DNA of 64,000 bases from Haemonchus contortus (taxonomy: Eukaryota > Nematoda > Chromadorea > Rhabditida > Trichostrongylidae), in NCBI GenBank assembly GCA_000469685.2, contig LS997562.1, positions 37,112,345 to 37,176,344 on the forward strand. The letters run 5' to 3'. The notes beneath the pieces are model-generated. The model was not told the DNA's origin, ran no database searches, and was given only the letters and a program-made list of their open reading frames with translations. Position numbers and translations under genes: made by a program. Each line of letters starts with the position of its first letter. Position 1 is the first letter of the stretch. Positions 58,797 through 64,000 of this stretch are shown here, in pieces.

Positions 58797-60374
58797 CAGT
58801 ACCGTTCAAAAAGAAATCACCTTGAACCTTTTCTGCCATAACTCATCTTGAACTCAATCGTTTTACCCGGTTTTTTGACAGCACACTTATCAAACATTAC
58901 CGACTCTCCTGCTATGCAGAATTGGCGGTAGCTCACTTCCGGCCAGGTGAGTGAATTTTTTTTCATAAAACTTGCGAAAGAAGCATGTTGTCTAGGTAAG
59001 ATTCATTATGTTTTTCGAGTCTAGAAATATTGGTGATCCTTCTATTCTGTCAGCTAATCGCTCCCAGTGAAGAAACAAAACTCTGGCTGTCGCTTTCTGA
59101 GCTTGGAGCAGCTCTCCGCCATTGCCAGGGGCAGTAAGCAGGAACTGACCCATGCTCAACATCCAAGGTTGTTTGCTGTACCAATGTCTACGATTATGAA
59201 GGCTATCAAAGGTATTGAGTCTCTCATAGGCCCAATCAAGCGAGCCAGCTCGGGAAGGTCACGGGTTGCCGCTTCTGAGGACGATAGAAAGATCATTTGT
59301 GCATCGGCTCAAGACCCCAGACGAGCATCTGCCGATATAATGGCCGAAATATCGACGACGGCGACGTCGCTACCATCTAGAGGTACCATCAACAGACGCC
59401 TATGGGTTGCTGGAATGTATGGAGGAAGTCTTGTCAGAAGTAATCTGGATCTCTGAAAAAACAGACGAGCTCGACTTTAATGGGCGCGTCAGCACCTTCA
59501 CTGGATCTTCGACCAATAACGCGAAGTTATCTAAATCGACTAGTCAAGGATTGTTTTGCTCGGTTCACTCGAGTTTCGTCCGTAGACGACCTTTTAAAAC
59601 ACAAGTTCCGACCCCAAGTAATATTTGACAACTGTTAGGTATGGTGCCGGCTCAGTATTGGTTTGGGGATGGTCTCCGAGTCTAAGCATGGTGTCCATGC
59701 ACCATATTCTCACCACTGCGGCCTAGCAGATGTACGTAGACATTTTGGAAAAGTCCACGCCACCTTTCTAACGTCGTGTGCACGGAAGAAAATTTAATTC
59801 CAGTGAGATAACGACCCCAGGTACAGATCTAGAAGGGGCACGCGAGTGGTTGACTCATCGGGAAAATCGATGCCTTGTCTCACCTAGCCAGTCCCTTGAC
59901 CTGAAAATTAGTGGACCCTCGTGGTAAGAACTCAAGAAAAGGATAGCCGATAAAACAGTCACAAATGCTGCTCAGAAGTTTGGCCTATTTGAAGAGGAAT
60001 GGAAGAGAATCGATGAGTGCCTGATCGACAAGTTGGTCGAACCAATGCCCCGCAGATACCGAGCCATCATCGATGCCAACGGCTTCACTACAAAGTACAA
60101 GACTAGTAGTTAATTAGGTTTTAATCTCATGATGATAGCATTCAAGTCAAGTGATTTATATTGAATTAATGAAACTGATGTTATTTTGTCTTCTACAGAA
60201 AAAATGTGAAAAGTGGCCTTTTGAACGAAATAAAAAGGCGTTTCGTGAGTTCTGTGATGGATACATTGAATATCATAACTGTTGACAACATACCAAAAAA
60301 TCAGTCAAAAACATTGAGTTTGAGATGAGTTATGGCAAAAAAGGTTGAAGGTGATTTCTTTTTGAACGGTACTG
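58797..60374 (+). mobile_element. Tc1-like DNA transposon, inactive
   Basis: The element is 1578 bp between TA dinucleotides (58795-58796 and 60375-60376). Ends CAGTACCGTTCAAAAAGAAA, continuing TCACCTTGAACC, and its inverse, a terminal inverted repeat of about 50 bp that extends into the GCCATAACTCATCT / AGATGAGTTATGGC pair. It encloses a decayed Tc1-type transposase in the plus orientation and lies inside an RTE retrotransposon. An empty-site copy exists at 53704. Confidence 0.95.
59067..60113 (+). pseudogene. Degenerate Tc1-type transposase
   Basis: N-terminal helix-turn-helix region CRFLSLEQLSAIARGSKQEL, then SGRSRVAASEDDRKIICASA, QDPRRASADIMAEI and GTINRRLWVAGMYG (bipartite DNA-binding domain, first 120 codons in one frame). 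Frame breaks and stops follow near 59455. Later pieces: GAGSVLVWGW, QMYVDILEK, DNDP (second Asp region), SQSLDLK, then ELKKRIADKTVTNAAQKFGL, FEEEWKRIDECLIDKLVEPM and a normal C-terminus ending at 60113. Where the third acidic residue normally sits (PIENLW) this copy reads ISGPSW, so the catalytic Glu is gone. Not functional. Confidence 0.9.
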
Positions 60375-60587
60375 TATATAAACCGATCCTCGAGCTGGTG
60401 GCTTTGTCTCCAACTGCGCTCCGTCTCCATTTCATTCTAGCTACGGCATCTTCTGCCGTTACCTTAACTCCGGCGAGACCCTTCCTGATCACGCCCTGTT
60501 ATCTCTTCTTTGGGGCTCCTCGTGGGCACTTACCTTGAGCGTCGAGCCCCATTGTCTCCCTTATAGGATGGCTCTGTGGCCTTCTTA
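60375..60587 (-). pseudogene. RTE ORF C-terminus (segment 2 of the interrupted copy)
   Basis: The minus strand reads RRPQSHPIRETMGLDAQGK, CPRGAPKKR, then VTAEDAVARMKWRRSA and the ORF end, typical of the C-terminus of RTE-type polyproteins. A stop follows APKKR. It directly continues from 62389 if the 1.8-kb element is removed. Confidence 0.85.
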
Positions 60588-62388
60588 CAAGGGAAGGTCG
60601 CAGTGGCCATTCAAGATGAGATGTATACCCCCGTAGTTGGTTTCGAACGCTGATTTCAAATCTGTATTCCATATCTGCGAAACGAGTCTAGGAATAAATT
60701 TACGGGACCGATGCCTCCCTGCGTTATGCCACAGTAATGGACGGATCACCGAGTCGAACAAGCACAGTACTGTGCAACGGTGGCCTAGCGGCTAGTGCGG
60801 TGGAATAGTATATACGACATCAAGGTTGGAATCCGTTTTGCTTCTTCATGAAATGCGTCCTAAACGCCTGCAAAACGTTCTTGGGCTCAATGTTAGGCAT
60901 CTACACGGCCTCCTCACAATTTAGGAACACTGGAAAGGTATTACAAGGAAAGTTTTTTTTGCCCCTCGTTGGCCGAATGAGGTGTTCTTTTGCTCTATTC
61001 GAGCAAAAAGCAAATTCTAAATGTTCGCTTAGAATGGGCTCAAGTGGCATCGAGAAGAAGGGTTCCAAATGATTCATAGGATCAAACGCTCTCCATCACG
61101 TTACCAGCGAATCTTCTGAACGAATGTGGTGTCATCATACTTTATGTAGGAGTTTCGTTCCTGCGGCATGACGTGTGCACCATCTAAGAATAAAGAGCTC
61201 TCGAACCGTATTTATCGATGCTATGAAAACAAGCCCGTTATCATTTGCGCGGAAGTGGAGTCCGTGAAAGGCGATCACAATGATCCTATGCGGTCCCCTG
61301 TTCAGGACAGCGATGATGGACCCGTAACCTCGCAATGAAATCTCCTACGTTCGTGGGGATATAGAGGTTCCGACGTGAAAGGTAGCCCTCAAGTTTGTGA
61401 TATGGCCCATGAGCTCCAATTTTATGGCGCTGGTAGAAGAATCCATGGCCTTCTGTAGCTGGAGTGTCAAAAGTCCGCACCTCCCTGAACATGAATGCGG
61501 ATAAGTTGGAAGGATCAGTTACCCTAAAATTAATAGGGGAGTCCCATTGCACCACAGTCATTTCCACTGGATCCCTTGTTCAAATCAACAATCAAGGTTT
61601 ATAAGGGGGAAATTCAAAACAATTCGTGAGTGGATTCACGGTTTTGAGGACATCCGTTGTAACAGGTCCTATCGCATCACCACGTTTACCTCATGAAAGG
61701 GCTCCATCAAAGGACTTTATCCAGGAATGAGTGGATAGTCATATGTGCACACATAGCGATAAACTATTGTTCTACAGTATTTCTCCAACAATGCCAGTTA
61801 ACTTGTATCACTGCTTTGGAAGCGCGGACAGTATTCCTGGAATGTGTGGACCGTATCCCTCCCAAAGAGGGAGGTGGTCGGACGAGTCATTCGACCGCCA
61901 TCTACCGTAATTGCAGGGAGCTGCCGAAAATTTCGAAACACCATCTTGACTGTCAGGGGTAGAGAGACGTGTATATTCGGTCAACAGTTGTAGAAAATTT
62001 TCTTATTTTATCACCATTCCCCGTAGTCCCAAATTGTGAGAAGGCTCTGTAGATGCCCAACATTGAGCTCAAAAACGTTTTGCAAGCGTTTAAGACGCAT
62101 TTCATGGAGAAACAAAACGAGCGCATGGATCACGGAAGCGAACCTTGATGTCATATATACTATTCCACCGCACTAGCCGCTAGGCCACCGTTGCACAGTA
62201 CTGTGCTTGTTCGACTCGGTGATCCGTCCATTACTGTGGCATAACACAGGGAGGCATCGGTCCCGTAACTTTGTTCCCAGAATCGTTTCGCAGATTTGGA
62301 ATACAGATTTGAAATCAGCGTTCGAAACCAACTACTGGGGTATACATCTCATCTTGAATGGCCACTGCGACCAAGTATCCTTCCCTTG
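60588..62388. mobile_element. 1.8-kb DNA transposon-like element with long terminal inverted repeats, TTA target duplication
   Basis: 1801 bp flanked by TTA (60585-60587 and 62389-62391). Terminal inverted repeats of about 330 bp: CAAGGGAAGGTCGCAGTGGC at the left, mirrored at the right (with a small insertion ATACTTGG), extending to CAATGTTAGGCATCTAC at about 60920 / 62035. A 3-bp TTA duplication is the PIF/Harbinger habit. The interior (60921-62034) has open frames of 60-93 codons (61286-61567 and 61135-61335 minus; 61693-61962 plus) that match nothing I know, so it may be non-autonomous. Each inverted repeat carries a tRNA-like head. Confidence 0.8.
60775..60835 (+). repeat. tRNA-like head in the left inverted repeat; mirrored at about 62145-62205
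   Basis: A-box-like TGGCCTAGCGG is followed 43 nt later by GGTTGGAATCC, one or two bases from a B box (GGTTCGAATCC). Spacing is that of a tRNA gene, but no cloverleaf forms. Confidence 0.6.
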
Positions 62389-63410
62389 TTAGTACATGTC
62401 CGAACCTCGCAGGCGCTGCTCTCTCATGTTCAGTTGAACAGGGGCTGTCCATCCGATAAGGGAAGCAATGGAGTTTGAGGCTCAAAGTGAGCGCACCGCG
62501 AGCGCTACTCTCTTATCTTCAATTGAACTGGGGCTGTTTGCATGGCCATCCTGACGTCTTCATTTCTAACCCGATCCTGCGGAGTCCAGCCTCAAACCCA
62601 TCTGAGCATTCTCACTTCAGCGGAGTGGAGCTGTCCTTGATGGGATTTACTTACGGGCCAACACTCGCTGCCGTAGAGCGTCGTGGGTCTTACCACTGTC
62701 CGATACACCTTTCCTTTGAGAGTCCTGGAGCACCGACGATCTCAGAGGACACCGGTGGACTCGTTCCACTTCATCCATGCCGCGTTTATTCGGGATTTTA
62801 CCGCCTTGTCCACGCTACCATCAGAGTCTAGATCCCGAGGTGTCGGAAGTCCTAGACCTTTTCGATGGCTTCCCCGTGACCGTCGACGACTTTGTTCGTG
62901 CTTTCCCAGGAGCTGAAGAACTTAGTCTTCTTCACGTTTAGCAAGAGTCCATTCTCCGCCAGCACTTTCTGCCATTTCTGGAGCTTGTCCTGGGATTCTT
63001 CCTTGCTCTCCGCTATCAGAGCGATGTCGTCAGCGTAGAGGATGGTCTCAGTGGCCCATCCATGGGTTCTTCTGTGATGACCGTGGGCAGGAAGAGGAAC
63101 GGGCTCAGAGCTGATCCCTGGGTACCTCAACAGTGACATCTATTGCTCCGGTTTGGCCCCGCGTATTGTTGCGTCGTGTGCGTATTGTTGTCGTAAAACC
63201 ATCGTACATGTCCTTGACCAAGGAGATGATGTGTCCTGGAACGTTTCGTTTTCGGAGCACTCTCCAGAGGACTAGTCGCGGGAGACGGTCGAATGCCTTT
63301 CCCAGATCGAGGAAGGCTAAGTAGCAGGGTCTACGCATTTCTCGATACTTCTCCACAACTTGCCCTGCTATAAAGATGGCATGCGTTGTAGACCTCTCAC
63401 AAGGAAAGTC
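62389..63410 (-). pseudogene. RTE-type reverse transcriptase, 5'-truncated (segment 3 of the interrupted copy)
   Basis: Minus strand, in order: CERSTTHAIFIAGQVVEKYR, RRPCYLAFLDLGKAFDRLP (RT motif A with its Asp), VPGHIISLVKDMYDG, ETILYADDIALIAESKEES (the YADD catalytic box), ENGLLLNVKKTKF, then RTLKGKVYRTVVRPTTLYG, SECWPVS and QLNMREQRLR. Frameshifts occur near 63120 and 62840 and beyond. Sequence resembling RTE stops at about 63410, so the endonuclease half is absent: the usual 5' truncation of a LINE insertion. Total copy is 58671-63410 with two DNA-transposon insertions removed. Confidence 0.92.
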
Positions 63411-64000
63411 TCTCAGGGCGTGGGACGCTTTTTAAAAATGTTTTTTCGCATGGTATAGGGGCATGAGCACTGAGTATAAAACTATGGTCCATTTCCGCTA
63501 AATGGCTTTCTGAATGCCGAAAAATGACTGAAAACGATTTTGTCAGAAATCGCCGTTTTAACCCACTCAGCGTCGTTTGTTTCATTCATGGCGTGGACTG
63601 TCTGTACAGTAGAAGGCGCCAGTTGACTGCGCATTGAAAATAACGTGAAAGATGACCAAAAAAGGGGGCCACATGTTGAAAAGTGGGGGAAGTTTCATAT
63701 AGGCTCCCCACGGCTAAGCTGCCAGCAGCGTCGGATGGAGTGGTGGATAGCGATGGGGACATCGATGAAGGACGACTAGAATGGGTTGATGGTTCGAAAA
63801 CTCCAGGCTTTACCGTTTTTGCACTTTATGCTGCCACCTCCAGATTGGCTCCATATTGCACCAGGGCCAAAGCAAGTGCCTGACTGGTCATGGTCGTGAC
63901 CAGGACCAGCCAGGCACACCTCTAGAAACCGTTAGAATTTGTTGTGTGGAGCGCTATCAGTGGAGGAGCTTCCAGGTTCACACTTCCAGAAATATAAAGG
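63411..64000. other. No gene recognised at the right edge; small hairpin at 63877-63916
   Basis: TGCCTGACTGGTC (63877-63889) pairs with GACCAGCCAGGCA (63904-63916), one mismatch. A TTAACCCACTCAGCG stretch near 63557 resembles a piggyBac-type end but has no partner here. The plus strand is open at 63683-63883 without a recognised domain. Confidence 0.35.

Noticed and set aside
1..64000. CRISPR arrays, bacterial operons, rRNA genes
   Set aside because: None seen; repeats are interspersed eukaryotic elements and coding sequence is intron-containing.

Overview
This is eukaryotic DNA, most likely from a nematode. The evidence is an intron-bearing gene with worm-type splice sites (TTTCAG acceptors, GTGAGT/GTAAGT donors), Tc1- and Tc3-type transposons, an RTE-type non-LTR retrotransposon, TTAA-flanked piggyBac-like MITEs, a tRNA-derived SINE and long G homopolymers. 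A strongylid (hookworm-like) worm is my inference from the mobile-element mix; no species-diagnostic gene is present. There are no bacterial operons, rRNA genes or CRISPR arrays.

Layout. 0-4.2 kb: nine exons, minus strand, of a divergent nicotinamide mononucleotide adenylyltransferase (NMNAT) with a Ser/Pro-rich C-terminal extension; the 5' exon(s) and the last exon(s) were not found. 4.2-33 kb: AT-rich, almost gene-free DNA with many SINE copies, a degenerate Tc3-like transposon inserted inside one SINE (18.9-20.5 kb), a tRNA-Glu(TTC) gene (25.6 kb), four long poly-G runs and one unexplained 176-codon ORF (30.6 kb). 33.7-45.0 kb: a large imperfect inverted duplication whose arms meet near 41.4 kb, with mirrored minisatellites, duplicated splice-like blocks, a 126-bp near-perfect palindrome and a small palindromic MITE. 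45.2-58.7 kb: several copies of a 2-2.4 kb interspersed repeat ('repeat A'), two piggyBac-like MITEs and weak traces of an unidentified minus-strand gene (54.2 kb). 58.7-63.4 kb: a 5'-truncated RTE retrotransposon (minus strand) interrupted twice, by a Tc1-like element (TA target duplication) and by a 1.8-kb element with about 330-bp terminal inverted repeats (TTA target duplication). 63.4-64 kb: nothing recognised.

The window is therefore one confident protein gene, one tRNA gene and a dense, nested record of transposition. Insertion order can be read in several places because empty and filled sites, or interrupted and uninterrupted copies, are both present.
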